Part shown: piece by piece, positions 1-11,102 of the stretch
How the letters are laid out: every line of letters starts with the position of its first letter
How positions within the stretch are numbered: the stretch's first letter is position 1
Origin: Actinomycetaceae bacterium TAE3-ERU4
GTDB lineage: Bacteria; Actinomycetota; Actinomycetes; Actinomycetales; Actinomycetaceae
Assembly: GCA_019218365.1 (NCBI GenBank)
Contig: JAHUUJ010000003.1
Span: 1 to 64,000 of the forward strand
DNA: 64,000 bases
Reading direction: 5' to 3'
Program-made: the position numbers and the translations under genes
The notes under the pieces: generated by a model
Databases searched by the model: none
Seen by the model: the letters and a program-made list of their open reading frames with translations, nothing else
Told to the model about the DNA's origin: nothing

Positions 1-2
1 GC

Positions 3-2201
3 CGTGGGCCACGTAATTTTGATGACCGTCGCGATAACCGTGGTGGCCGTGATGATAATCGTGGTGGTGGGCGTCGTTGGAACGATGACCGTCGTGATAG
101 CCGTGGGCCACGTAATTTTGATGACCGCCGTGACAACCGTGGTGGCCGTGATGATAATCGTGGTGGTGGGCGTCGTTGGAACGATGACCGTCGTGATAGC
201 CGTGGGCCACGTAATTTTGATGACCGCCGTGACAACCGTGGTGGCCGTGATGATAATCGTGGTGGTGGGCGTCGTTGGAACGATGACCGTCGTGATAGCC
301 GTGGGCCACGTAATTTTGATGACCGTCGCGAAAGTCAAGAAGCACGTGCAAACCGTCTCGGGAATGAACCCGAAATCCCTGGAGACATCAAGGTTGAAGA
401 TCTTGATCGTCAGGTTCAGGCTCAGCTACGCACTCTTTCCGGCCCTAACGCGCAGACAGTTGCACGACACCTCGTGGCTGCTGGTCGCCTAATTGATGAA
501 GATCCTGAACTTGCTTACGAACATGCGATGGCCGCATCTGCTCGTGCCGGTCGTGTCGACGTAGTACGTGAAGCAGCTGCACTTACTGCTTACCAGGTGG
601 GCAAGTATGAAGACGCACTACGTGAGGTGCGGGCTGTACGTAGGCTTTCTGGATCTGATTCATTACGTGCCGTTGAAGCTGACTGTGAGCGCGCTGCTGG
701 GCGTCCCCAAAAGGCGCTTGATATAATTAACCAGACAGATTTATCGACTCTCGATTTAGCTGAGCAAATTGAAGTAATTATTGTTGCTTCTGCAGCTCGT
801 GGTGATTTGGGTGAATCGGAAGCTGGATTGGTAATTGTCACCGATGCACTTGAACAGTTACCAAAGGGAACTGACGAGTTTTACGTTAACCGTCTCCTGA
901 CAGTTAAAGCTGATAGATTACGTGAACTTGGAAGGACTTCTGAGGCCGAGGAAATTGAAGTAGATTTGCCAGAGGAAATCGAAGAGAGCGTAATTTATGA
1001 CTTGGAAGAAGTTGTAGAAAGCGATTTTGACGATCGTCGTTCCGAACTACGTGGTTGCTCTGTAACACTAACCACTGCTTTCGATATTGCTCTTTACGAC
1101 CTTGATGGAGTTTGCTACCGCGGAACCGATCCGGTTGAACACGCGGCTGAATCAATTGAAAAGGCCCGTGAAGGCGGTCTAATTGACGTTTATGTAACGA
1201 ATAATGCTTCTCGTACTCCGCAGCAAGTAGCTGAAAAATTGACAGCCTTGGGAATCAACGCAGTTCCTGAACGAGTGATGACCGCTGCGATGGATATCGT
1301 GGGAATCATGGAAGGCGACTTAGAATCAGGCGCAAAAGTTTTGGTCGTTGGGGGAGACGGCCTTAAGGAAGCTGTTGCTAAGGCTGGATTTGAAATTGTT
1401 GCCAGCGCGAAAGATGAACCTGTAGCTGTGGTACAGGGCTGGGACGCTAGCGTGGATTGGGCAAAGATGTCTGAGTTGGCGTATGCGATTACTAACGGAG
1501 CTCGTTTCTACGCTTCTAATTTAGATGCTTCTTTGCCTACAGAAAATGGTTTTGCGTTGGGAAATGGCGCTTTAGTTGAAGCCGTTAAACTCTGCACTAA
1601 CCGTCGTCCTTTTGCCGGAGGTAAGCCCTTCCCTGGAATTTACCGTAAGGCAGCAGAATTGGTTGGTAAAGAAGGGCGCTGCATAAGCGTGGGTGACAGG
1701 CTAGAAACCGACATTCAGGGTGCTCGTTCTGCACGAATTCCTGCTTTGCACGTTCTAACTGGTGTACATGCAGCACGCGACATCGTGATGGCGCAGTCGA
1801 ATCAGCGTCCTTCATTTGTGGGGATTGATTTGCGTGCTCTTGATCAGGCGCATCCGCAACCTCGTCACCATATTGAGGGCGCCTGGAGTTGCGGTACATC
1901 TGAGCCAGTATCAGTAGATCGTTGGGGAACTATCCTTGTGGGCAATCAAGAACTTACCGAAGGATCGCAGCTAACCATTGATAACTATCGCGCACTAATT
2001 GCTGCTGCCTGGGAAAAGATTGACCTAGGCCACCGCGTAAAGTGCCCGAATTTCACCGTTGTTGCTAACGAGGAGGGGAATAACCTCATCGTACGTGAAG
2101 AAGAATCTGAACGTGGTTACGAAGAATTTGATTCCGAAGAGACTGGGGACGAGCTTCTCGAAGAAGATAGTTCTGACAGCGAAGAAGATGAGCAATTCTG
2201 A
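3..2201 (+). CDS. TPR-like / HAD-IIA phosphatase fusion with Arg-Gly-Asp-rich repeat region (5' partial)
   Basis: The reading frame is open from base 3 to the TGA at 2201 (732 residues visible), so the start lies upstream of the window. In order: 33-residue Arg/Gly/Asp repeats up to about base 331; a helical repeat-like region (about bases 400-970) rich in Ala, Arg and Glu like tetratricopeptide proteins; then from about base 1080 a HAD phosphatase of the NagD/phosphoglycolate type. HAD motifs visible are DLDGVCYRG (nucleophile Asp), VTNNASRTP, GGKPFPGIY (Lys) and VGDRLETDI. The C-terminal ~35 residues are strongly acidic. In mycobacteria the two parts are separate neighbours (Rv1691 and Rv1692, the latter a glycerol-3-phosphate phosphatase). 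Here no stop or convincing start separates them, so I infer a real fusion. Substrate unknown; small phosphate esters are likely. The next gene overlaps its end. Confidence 0.85.
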   Translation, partial: RGPRNFDDRRDNRGGRDDNRGGGRRWNDDRRDSRGPRNFDDRRDNRGGRDDNRGGGRRWNDDRRDSRGPRNFDDRRDNRGGRDDNRGGGRRWNDDRRDSRGPRNFDDRRESQEARANRLGNEPEIPGDIKVEDLDRQVQAQLRTLSGPNAQTVARHLVAAGRLIDEDPELAYEHAMAASARAGRVDVVREAAALTAYQVGKYEDALREVRAVRRLSGSDSLRAVEADCERAAGRPQKALDIINQTDLSTLDLAEQIEVIIVASAARGDLGESEAGLVIVTDALEQLPKGTDEFYVNRLLTVKADRLRELGRTSEAEEIEVDLPEEIEESVIYDLEEVVESDFDDRRSELRGCSVTLTTAFDIALYDLDGVCYRGTDPVEHAAESIEKAREGGLIDVYVTNNASRTPQQVAEKLTALGINAVPERVMTAAMDIVGIMEGDLESGAKVLVVGGDGLKEAVAKAGFEIVASAKDEPVAVVQGWDASVDWAKMSELAYAITNGARFYASNLDASLPTENGFALGNGALVEAVKLCTNRRPFAGGKPFPGIYRKAAELVGKEGRCISVGDRLETDIQGARSARIPALHVLTGVHAARDIVMAQSNQRPSFVGIDLRALDQAHPQPRHHIEGAWSCGTSEPVSVDRWGTILVGNQELTEGSQLTIDNYRALIAAAWEKIDLGHRVKCPNFTVVANEEGNNLIVREEESERGYEEFDSEETGDELLEEDSSDSEEDEQF
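4..331 (+). repeat. 99-bp coding tandem repeat, 3 full copies plus 31-nt partial copy
   Basis: Copies begin at 4, 103, 202 and 301, an exact 99-bp period with only a few substitutions. The first and the partial fourth copy read GACCGTCGCGA where copies 2 and 3 read GACCGCCGTGA. The period is 33 codons, so the reading frame is kept. The encoded unit starts RGPRNFDDRR, continues with RGGRDDNRGGGRR and ends WNDDRRDS, rich in Arg, Gly and Asp like RGG-type nucleic-acid-binding tails. More copies may lie upstream of the window edge. Confidence 0.95.
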
Positions 2202-2364
2202 AAATAAACCTAACGAGATTCAGCTAGATAATATCTGGCAGAATCTTTCTGCTGAGCTCGATGCGATTGAATGCATCGAGCCAGCAGAGGTCCCTGCGCG
2301 CATACGTTCTGTGCTTGAAAAAGTTGAGCGTGAACTTGAAAATACGAGGCCGAATCATGGGTAG
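2188..2364 (+). CDS. 58-residue conserved hypothetical protein
   Basis: This small acidic, helical protein starts MSNSENKPNEIQ and contains no motif I recognise. I chose the ATG at 2188 because it overlaps the end of the HAD fusion by 14 bp in the usual coupled manner; longer upstream readings translate the acidic tail of the previous gene in the wrong frame. Its position between the HAD gene and tlyA, and its length, match the small gene Rv1693 of mycobacteria, which supports it being real. It overlaps tlyA by 8 bp. Function unknown; it may be a partner of one of its neighbours. Confidence 0.7.
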   Translation: MSNSENKPNEIQLDNIWQNLSAELDAIECIEPAEVPARIRSVLEKVERELENTRPNHG

Positions 2365-3202
2365 GCTAGTTCGACTTGATGCTGAGATGGTACGTCGCGG
2401 TTTAGTACGTTCTCGTACTAATGCGCAGGAAATGATTGCGCAGGGGAAGGTAAAGGTATCTGGTGAGGTTGTTTTGAAAGCAGCTCGCCAGGTAGATAAA
2501 GCTGATCCAATTGTCTTAACCGAAGATCCAGCTGACCAGTACGTCTCGCGAGGCGCCTATAAACTCCTCGGAGCGTTAGAGTATCTAGGTAAGCAAGCCC
2601 CAGCGGTGCAGGGAAGATATTGTCTTGATGCAGGAGCATCAACAGGTGGCTTTACAGATGTTCTGCTCCGACATGGTGCTGAAAGTGTTATTGCTGCTGA
2701 TGTTGGGTACGGGCAACTTGCTTGGAAACTTCAGTCGGATAAACGTGTAATCGTGATGGATAGAACTAACGTTCGTTCCTTAGAACCTACTGATTTACCC
2801 TATCGTCCCACGCTTTTAGTGGGTGATTTATCCTTTATCTCCCTACAACTAATCATTCCTGCGTTGGCGCGCTGCGCGGCGGAGGAAGCAGATTTTTTGC
2901 TAATGGTTAAACCGCAGTTTGAGATTGGTAAAGAACTGTTGGGAGCTGGCGGGGTGGTACGTAATCCAGATCATCATTTTTCTACTGTGCGGGCGGTGGC
3001 TTTAAAGGCAATTGAATCTGGTCTTTCTATCCGGGCGGTAGCGCCTTCGCCTCTTCCGGGTCCTGCTGGCAATGTGGAATATTTTTTATATTTGGAAAAA
3101 ACTGCGGCTTCTCCAGATAAGTTTTCACTAGAGGAACTAGATGGCTGGATACAACAGGCTGTTGAACGTGGTCCGGCTGGAAAAGAGTGGAAACATGATT
3201 AA
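2357..3202 (+). CDS. tlyA: TlyA-type rRNA 2'-O-methyltransferase / hemolysin A family
   Basis: The 281-residue protein has an N-terminal S4 RNA-binding domain (residues about 4-62) followed by an FtsJ-like Rossmann methyltransferase. The SAM-binding motif DAGASTGGFT is at 91-100, the LVGDLSFISL strand follows, and VKPQFE carries a catalytic Lys. Family members 2'-O-methylate 16S and 23S rRNA (C1409 and C1920 in mycobacteria), which sensitises ribosomes to capreomycin and viomycin. The start at 2357 gives MGRLVRLDAE, the usual S4 beginning, and overlaps the preceding gene by 8 bp; the end overlaps nadK by 8 bp. Confidence 0.93.
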   Translation: MGRLVRLDAEMVRRGLVRSRTNAQEMIAQGKVKVSGEVVLKAARQVDKADPIVLTEDPADQYVSRGAYKLLGALEYLGKQAPAVQGRYCLDAGASTGGFTDVLLRHGAESVIAADVGYGQLAWKLQSDKRVIVMDRTNVRSLEPTDLPYRPTLLVGDLSFISLQLIIPALARCAAEEADFLLMVKPQFEIGKELLGAGGVVRNPDHHFSTVRAVALKAIESGLSIRAVAPSPLPGPAGNVEYFLYLEKTAASPDKFSLEELDGWIQQAVERGPAGKEWKHD

Positions 3203-4040
3203 GAATTTTGCTTTGATCGAGCATGTTTCTAACCCTAATCGGGAAGCGGTGGCAAATACTGCTCGCCGGATTCTTGAAGAATTAGGGTGTCAGGTTGCTT
3301 CCCTGCATGAGCCTAATTTTGCTGACTCAGAAATTATTATCGCCGTGGGCGGGGACGGTACATTGCTTCGGGCCGCAGAAAAAGGACGCTCCTTAAAGGT
3401 TCCAGTAATTGGCTTTAACGCAGGTCATATGGGGTTTTTGACCGAGGGTGATTATCGTGATTTAGCACTTGCACTAGACCGTTTAGCCAATGGTGAGTTT
3501 ACCTTGGAAGAACGTGTCACAATTGATGTGAGTATTGAGCATACTAATGGTCAACACGATAGTAATTGGGCATTAAATGAAGCTGCTATTGGGCGTACGG
3601 GCCTGGCTCATCCGGCTAATTTTGCGGTTGGTGTAGATGGGAGAGCGCTTTCTGCATATGCTGCGGATGGAATTATTATTGCTACTCCGACAGGTTCAAC
3701 GGCCTATTCGTTCTCTGCTGGAGGACCAATCATCTGGCCGGATGTTGAAGCTATGTTATTTGCTCCGTTGGCGGCGCACGGGCTGTTTACTACGCCTCTG
3801 GTGCTTGGGCCTAATTCACAAATTCAGGTACAAATAGATGATAACCAGCGTTCTCAATTGCAGGTTTGGTTTGATGGCTTGAGGATGTGTAACGTTCGTG
3901 CGGGGGATTCCCTCACAGCGCAGATTTCTCCAAATCCGGTTGTGTTAGCCCGTCTTTCGGATAGTCCTTTTTCTGAGCGGTTGGTGAAAAAATTTCATTT
4001 GCCAGTAGCGTCTTGGAAGAGCGGTGGTAGTGAGTGCTGA
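3195..4040 (+). CDS. nadK: NAD kinase
   Basis: This 281-residue enzyme phosphorylates NAD to NADP. It shows the family GGDGT motif at residues 52-56 within AVGGDGTLLRAAEKG, the NEAAI segment, and the TPTGSTAYSFSAGGP motif that contacts NAD. Length is normal. The ATG at 3195 overlaps the end of tlyA; its TGA overlaps the GTG start of recN. The order tlyA-nadK-recN is conserved in many actinobacteria and in Bacillus relatives, suggesting one transcript. Confidence 0.95.
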   Translation: MIKNFALIEHVSNPNREAVANTARRILEELGCQVASLHEPNFADSEIIIAVGGDGTLLRAAEKGRSLKVPVIGFNAGHMGFLTEGDYRDLALALDRLANGEFTLEERVTIDVSIEHTNGQHDSNWALNEAAIGRTGLAHPANFAVGVDGRALSAYAADGIIIATPTGSTAYSFSAGGPIIWPDVEAMLFAPLAAHGLFTTPLVLGPNSQIQVQIDDNQRSQLQVWFDGLRMCNVRAGDSLTAQISPNPVVLARLSDSPFSERLVKKFHLPVASWKSGGSEC

Positions 4041-5722
4041 GTGAAGTTGAAATTAAGAATGTCGGAGTGATTGATTGTGCGCGTTTGGAACTTAAACCTG
4101 GGCTGACGACTATCACTGGTGAAACAGGCGCGGGAAAGACTATGGTTTTGACGGGCCTTGGACTTTTGTTAGGCGGAAGAGCTGATTCAGCAACAGTTCG
4201 TTTGGGAGCTGAGAGTGCTTCTGTAAGCGGTGTGTTTAACCTTTCTGATTTTCCTAACCTTCTTGAGCTTGATGAACTGGATTTAGAGCTTGAGGAAGGA
4301 GAGCTTTTTATCTCACGTCGAGTTAGTGCAAAAGGTGGTTCGAGGGCTCGTATTCAGGGGACTCCACAGCCAATTTCAGTTTTGTCTAACTTAGGTCATT
4401 CTTTGGTTACGGTACATGGACAGTCTGATCAGATTGCCCTGAAAAATAGTTCAATTCAGCGCTCTATACTTGATTCTTACGGTGGGAAAAAATTGGCATT
4501 AGCTCTGGAAAGCTATCGCCGGGCTTGGGATTTTGCGGTTAATTCTAAGAGAGAGCTTGATACTTGGTTGCAGGGGGTAGAGCTTTACGATTTAGAGGCT
4601 CAGCGTTTGAGTGAAGGACTTAAGCTTTTTGATTCTTTAAATCCTCAGCTGGGAGAAGAAGCTGAGCTTGATAGCTTAATAGAGCGTCTTTCTAATGTTA
4701 GTGACTTAAGAGCCTTGGTTAGCAGCGCGGCACTGTCTTTACGTCAGAGTGAGATGGCGCCGGATGCTTTGACATTTTTAGGACAAGCTCAGCACTCTTT
4801 AGAAAATGCCACCGCTTTTGATACTGCTTTGCAGTCTTTGGCTGGCAGGGTACAACAGCTTGTGGTTTTGGCCGGTGATATTGCCGATGAATGCGAGATG
4901 TATTTACGGGAGCTCAGTGCTGATCCGGCAGTTTTGTCTCAGGCTCATGCACGTCGTGCTAGTTTACGTAAACTATTGCAGGGACGTGCTGCTAATTTGG
5001 AGGAACTAATTTCCTGGGCTGCGCAGGCACGTCAGCGTCTAGAGCAGGTGGGGGATGTCACCGGACGTACTAAAGAACTTGAAAGCAATCTTGCTGAGGC
5101 AAAGAATCAAGTATTGTGTGCAGGGGAAAAACTTAGCCGGTTGCGTGAAGATACGGCGCTTGAATTGTCTAAGCAAGTGACTTCTCAGCTGGCTGGGCTG
5201 GCGATGGGAAAAGCGTCTTTCAAAGTTGAGTTACGTCCCTTGGATAAACCTCGTTCTATTGGTTTGGAGGAAATTGTTTTTCTGCTTCAGCCGCATCCTC
5301 AGGCACCGGCTCGTCCTCTTTCGCAGGGGGCTTCGGGAGGTGAACTTTCTCGGGTGATGCTGGCGATAGAGGTGGCTGCTGCTACAGTTGCCGGAAACGA
5401 AAAAGGACGAACTTTTATCTTCGACGAGGTAGATTCCGGCGTCGGTGGCCAGGCTGCTTTGGAAGTGGGAAAAAAGCTATCTGAGTTGGCACGTACCTCT
5501 CAAGTGATTGTAGTTACGCATTTAGCGCAGGTTGCCGCTTTTGCAGATACTCATATTTTGTTGGAAAAAAGAGAGAATTCAACCTCGTTAAAGGAATTGT
5601 CTGAGAAGGAACGAGTTGATGAGTTGGGAAGGATGCTTTCGGGACAAGCTACCCCAAAAGCGGCCCGCGCCCATGCCGTTGAGCTAATTAAGACTGCAAA
5701 GATGGCACAATCTATCTTGTGA
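4034..5722 (+). CDS. recN: DNA repair protein RecN
   Basis: This 562-residue SMC-like ATPase of double-strand break repair has Walker A GETGAGKT near residue 30, a long central coiled-coil part, the ABC signature within GASGGELSRVMLAIE, and Walker B FIFDEVDSGVGGQAA near residue 470. The start is GTG at 4034, overlapping nadK by 7 bp; starting here keeps the N-terminal beta strand LSEVEIKNVGVID expected of RecN. The last base of the stop overlaps the next gene. Confidence 0.94.
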   Translation: MLSEVEIKNVGVIDCARLELKPGLTTITGETGAGKTMVLTGLGLLLGGRADSATVRLGAESASVSGVFNLSDFPNLLELDELDLELEEGELFISRRVSAKGGSRARIQGTPQPISVLSNLGHSLVTVHGQSDQIALKNSSIQRSILDSYGGKKLALALESYRRAWDFAVNSKRELDTWLQGVELYDLEAQRLSEGLKLFDSLNPQLGEEAELDSLIERLSNVSDLRALVSSAALSLRQSEMAPDALTFLGQAQHSLENATAFDTALQSLAGRVQQLVVLAGDIADECEMYLRELSADPAVLSQAHARRASLRKLLQGRAANLEELISWAAQARQRLEQVGDVTGRTKELESNLAEAKNQVLCAGEKLSRLREDTALELSKQVTSQLAGLAMGKASFKVELRPLDKPRSIGLEEIVFLLQPHPQAPARPLSQGASGGELSRVMLAIEVAAATVAGNEKGRTFIFDEVDSGVGGQAALEVGKKLSELARTSQVIVVTHLAQVAAFADTHILLEKRENSTSLKELSEKERVDELGRMLSGQATPKAARAHAVELIKTAKMAQSIL

Positions 5723-6923
5723 GAAGAGAAAAAGACCTGAATAATTCCTCCGTAACCGGATTGGTGCGGATGGACGACGAGATTTCGGTAGTTACTTCGC
5801 GCCTTGAAGTTGGTGAAATTGCCGTTATTAATGTGCCAGATTTAGACCGCGCGAGCGCGTTAGAGCTGATTGAAGCTAGACCATCGGCAGTTTTGAACGC
5901 GGCACCATCCGTTACAGGACGCTATCCCACGCGAGGTGCTAGTACCCTTTTAGAAGCTGGGGTTACGCTAGTGGACGAGTTAGGCACGGGGATTCTTGCC
6001 CTGCAAGAGGGGCAGAGGGTTCGCGTTGAGGACAATTGCGTTTACTTGGCTGACCAGCTTGTGGCGAAGGGAAAACTCGCCACTGTGGAGAGCGTTAAAG
6101 CAGCTTTAGCTAATGCAAAACTGGGAGTTGGAGACCAACTGCAATCTTTTGCGATTAACACTTCTGAATTCCTAAAAGCGGAACAGCCCCTGCTATTTGA
6201 CGGAGTGGGCCTCGAATCTTTGGGTTCTAATTTTTCCGCTCGTCCGGTGGTTGTAGTTGGTCCGGGTGATAGGTCTCGGGAACAGCTTTTTTCTCTTTAT
6301 CGATTCATTCGCGATAGGAATGCTGCGATAATTGCGGTTGGGTCGGGAGCGAAATCTGTCTTAAAGGCAAATCTGAAGCCGGATTTAATTACGGGTAATA
6401 TACGTGCTGTGCCTGATGAGGCTTTGCGTTCCGGGGCAGAGATTGTTTTGCATTCTCCGCGTTTGGTTCCTTTGAAAGATCCTCGTCTTGATTCTATGGG
6501 ATTGGCTTATTCCAATGTAGCCTCTTCTCTTGATGACACTGACTTGGCAACTGTTATCGCAATTCATTGTGAAGCTGAGCTGGTTATTCCCTTGGGAGCG
6601 TATGAGTCAATGGAAGAATTTTTTGATTTGGGTCGCTTGAAGATGTCTTCGGCTTTCTTTACTCAGCTAGTTTCAAGAGGAAAAATAATTTCTCCGCAGG
6701 CTATCTTGCTTGCGTACTCGCGTCCCTTGCGAGCCGTTTATGTGTGGATGCTTATGCTGTGTGCAATGGCTGCTCTAATGGTTGCGGTAAGTGTTACGCC
6801 TTTGGGGCGTTCTCTTTGGCTGCTTTTGCCGGTTTGGGGACACTGGGTATTTTATGGAATTTTAGGATTAATCGGACTTGGTTTGTTGGTAACTGTGCTT
6901 GCTTCTGCAGGGAAGGGTAAAAA

Positions 6924-6927
<4 letters not shown>
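5719..6927 (+). CDS. SteA-like membrane protein (thiamin pyrophosphokinase-like fold)
   Basis: The 402-residue product has a soluble N-terminal part and two hydrophobic segments near the C-terminus (about residues 340-362 and 368-395), followed by a short basic end. It is related to Rv1697 and to corynebacterial SteA, described as working with SteB in control of peptidoglycan hydrolysis at cell division. The GTG start overlaps recN by 4 bp and the TGA overlaps the next ATG (ATGA), so it is tightly coupled to the gene below. The assignment rests on the fold-like sequence and on synteny; no catalytic role is clear. Confidence 0.78.
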
Positions 6928-9627
<2,700 letters not shown>

Positions 9628-9628
<1 letters not shown>

Positions 9629-10269
9629 TGCCATATCCGACTATCTCGGCTGATTCTCTTGCGGATGAAGAGGCGTCTTTCCCCGTTCTAGAAAGTTCCA
9701 ACTTATGGAATGGGCACATTATTTCTGTCAAATCAGATTCTGTAGCTTTAAGTGAGACTAATTCTGTTTTGCGGGAATATGTGGTGCATCCGGGGGCAGT
9801 GGCGGTTGTTCCCATGCGAGAGGTTGACGGTCGAGAGCAGGTGCTGATGATTCGTCAGTATCGTCATCCTGTACGTAAGTTCTTATGGGAGTTTCCTGCC
9901 GGCTTGCTTGATGTTGAGGGGGAAGATTATTTATCAGCCGCGCAGCGAGAACTAGCGGAGGAAACCGATTTAAGAGCTGCTACCTGGGATGTACTGATAG
10001 ATTTTTTTGCTTCTCCCGGAGGTCATACCGAGTCTTTGCGGATTTTTTTGGCGCGTGATTTGGAATTTTTGGATACAAATGATTTCCAGCGTGAAGATGA
10101 AGAAGCATTGTTTGAGTGGGCATGGATTGATCTTGATGAAGCTGTGAAAGCGGTTCATGCGGGAAAGATTCATAACCCAAATGCTGTAATGGGAACCTTG
10201 GCGTTGGCCACTGCTCGGGAATCAAACTGGTCACTTTTACGTCCGGTAGATTCTCCTTGGCAACGCTGA
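9628..10269 (+). CDS. Nudix hydrolase, ADP-ribose pyrophosphatase type
   Basis: The 213-residue protein contains a Nudix box from the G of AGLLDVEGEDY to RELAEETDLRA (residues about 91-115), with the metal-binding REL-x-EE core. The preceding region RQYRHPVRKFLWEFPAG is typical of ADP-ribose pyrophosphatases (NudF/Rv1700 group), which split ADP-ribose to AMP and ribose 5-phosphate. It starts within the pyrG stop codon and so is co-translated with it. Confidence 0.87.
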
Positions 10270-10337
10270 TTATTGTTATCCTTCGTCCCTAGGTGAAACT
10301 AGACAATTTGGTAACGTCTCTTTTTCGCAATTCGCGC

Positions 10338-10343
10338 TATCCT
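10338..10343 (+). promoter_or_regulatory. possible -10 of the suf operon (TATCCT)
   Basis: TATCCT lies 42 nt before sufR in the 116-nt gap after the Nudix gene. No good -35 and no clear terminator are visible in the gap; a weak inverted repeat AGAC-N11-GTCT at about 10300-10318 might be an operator. Weak evidence. Confidence 0.3.
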
Positions 10344-10385
10344 AGTAGAAATATCCGCAAAATCTGACGTAAAGGAGTCTTCGGT

Positions 10386-11102
10386 ATGAACTTTACTGCC
10401 GATGATGCCAGTACCCGTCAGGCGGTGCTTGACCTGGTAGTGGAAAAGGGGCCTGTGACGGCTTCGGTAATTGCCCGGATTCTGAAGCTCACCGCCGCCG
10501 CGGTACGCAGGCATATCACTGCTTTGGAACGCCAGAAGGCAATTGAAGTTCTTGAGCTACCAGCTAGTGAATCCAGGGGACGGGGACGCCCCGCGCGTCA
10601 TTATGTAGCTACCGAGGTGGCACATGATAAGTTACCGCAGGAGTATTCTGACTTGGCGTCACGTGCTTTAGAATTTCTGGGGCAAGTGGCCGGTGATGGC
10701 GCTATCGATTCTTTCGCGGCGGCTCGTTCACGCGAGATTGAACGCCGTTATGCTCCGGTAGTGCGGGCCGCGGGAACTAATCCGTCTGCACGGGCAAAGG
10801 CTTTAGCTGATGCTCTTACGGCAGATGGGTATGCGGCTACAGTGAGAAAAGTTGGAAGCGGTTTCGCTATTCAGCTTTGTCAAGGACATTGTCCGGTACA
10901 GGACGTAGCGCATGAGTTTCCTCAGCTTTGTGAAGCTGAGACTCAGGCTTTTGCGCGCTTGTTAAACGTTCACGTGCAGAGATTGGCTACTTTGGCCGGT
11001 GGAGAGCACGTGTGTACGACCCACGTTCCAGTAGGTATTCCTACGGTTCGTCCGGGTGCTATAAAACCCGCTTCAGGTGGGATCAACACAGGAAGGAAGT
11101 AG
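10386..11102 (+). CDS. sufR: SufR-type Fe-S-sensing repressor of the suf operon
   Basis: The 238-residue regulator has an N-terminal winged helix-turn-helix (residues about 8-70: LKLTAAAVRRHITALE) with a basic wing SRGRGRPARH. The C-terminal part has cysteines at 165, 169, 182 and 210; the C169-x12-C182-x27-C210 spacing is what I recall for the Fe-S ligands of SufR. The ATG at 10386 has a good ribosome site (AAAGGAG). Being first in the suf operon it probably represses its own transcript when the cluster is loaded. The stop is immediately followed by the sufB start. Confidence 0.88.
   Translation: MNFTADDASTRQAVLDLVVEKGPVTASVIARILKLTAAAVRRHITALERQKAIEVLELPASESRGRGRPARHYVATEVAHDKLPQEYSDLASRALEFLGQVAGDGAIDSFAAARSREIERRYAPVVRAAGTNPSARAKALADALTADGYAATVRKVGSGFAIQLCQGHCPVQDVAHEFPQLCEAETQAFARLLNVHVQRLATLAGGEHVCTTHVPVGIPTVRPGAIKPASGGINTGRK

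Noticed and set aside
4-492. Open frame giving a hydrophobic Val/Met/Ile-rich repeat protein of 162 residues, and possible CRISPR-like repeats
   Set aside because: It is the +1 shadow of the Arg/Gly/Asp repeat frame, which continues into the TPR-HAD protein. The units are contiguous 99-bp tandem copies with no spacers, so this is no CRISPR array.
10270-10385. Terminator or riboswitch between the Nudix gene and sufR
   Set aside because: No stable hairpin with a T-run and no known leader fold could be traced.
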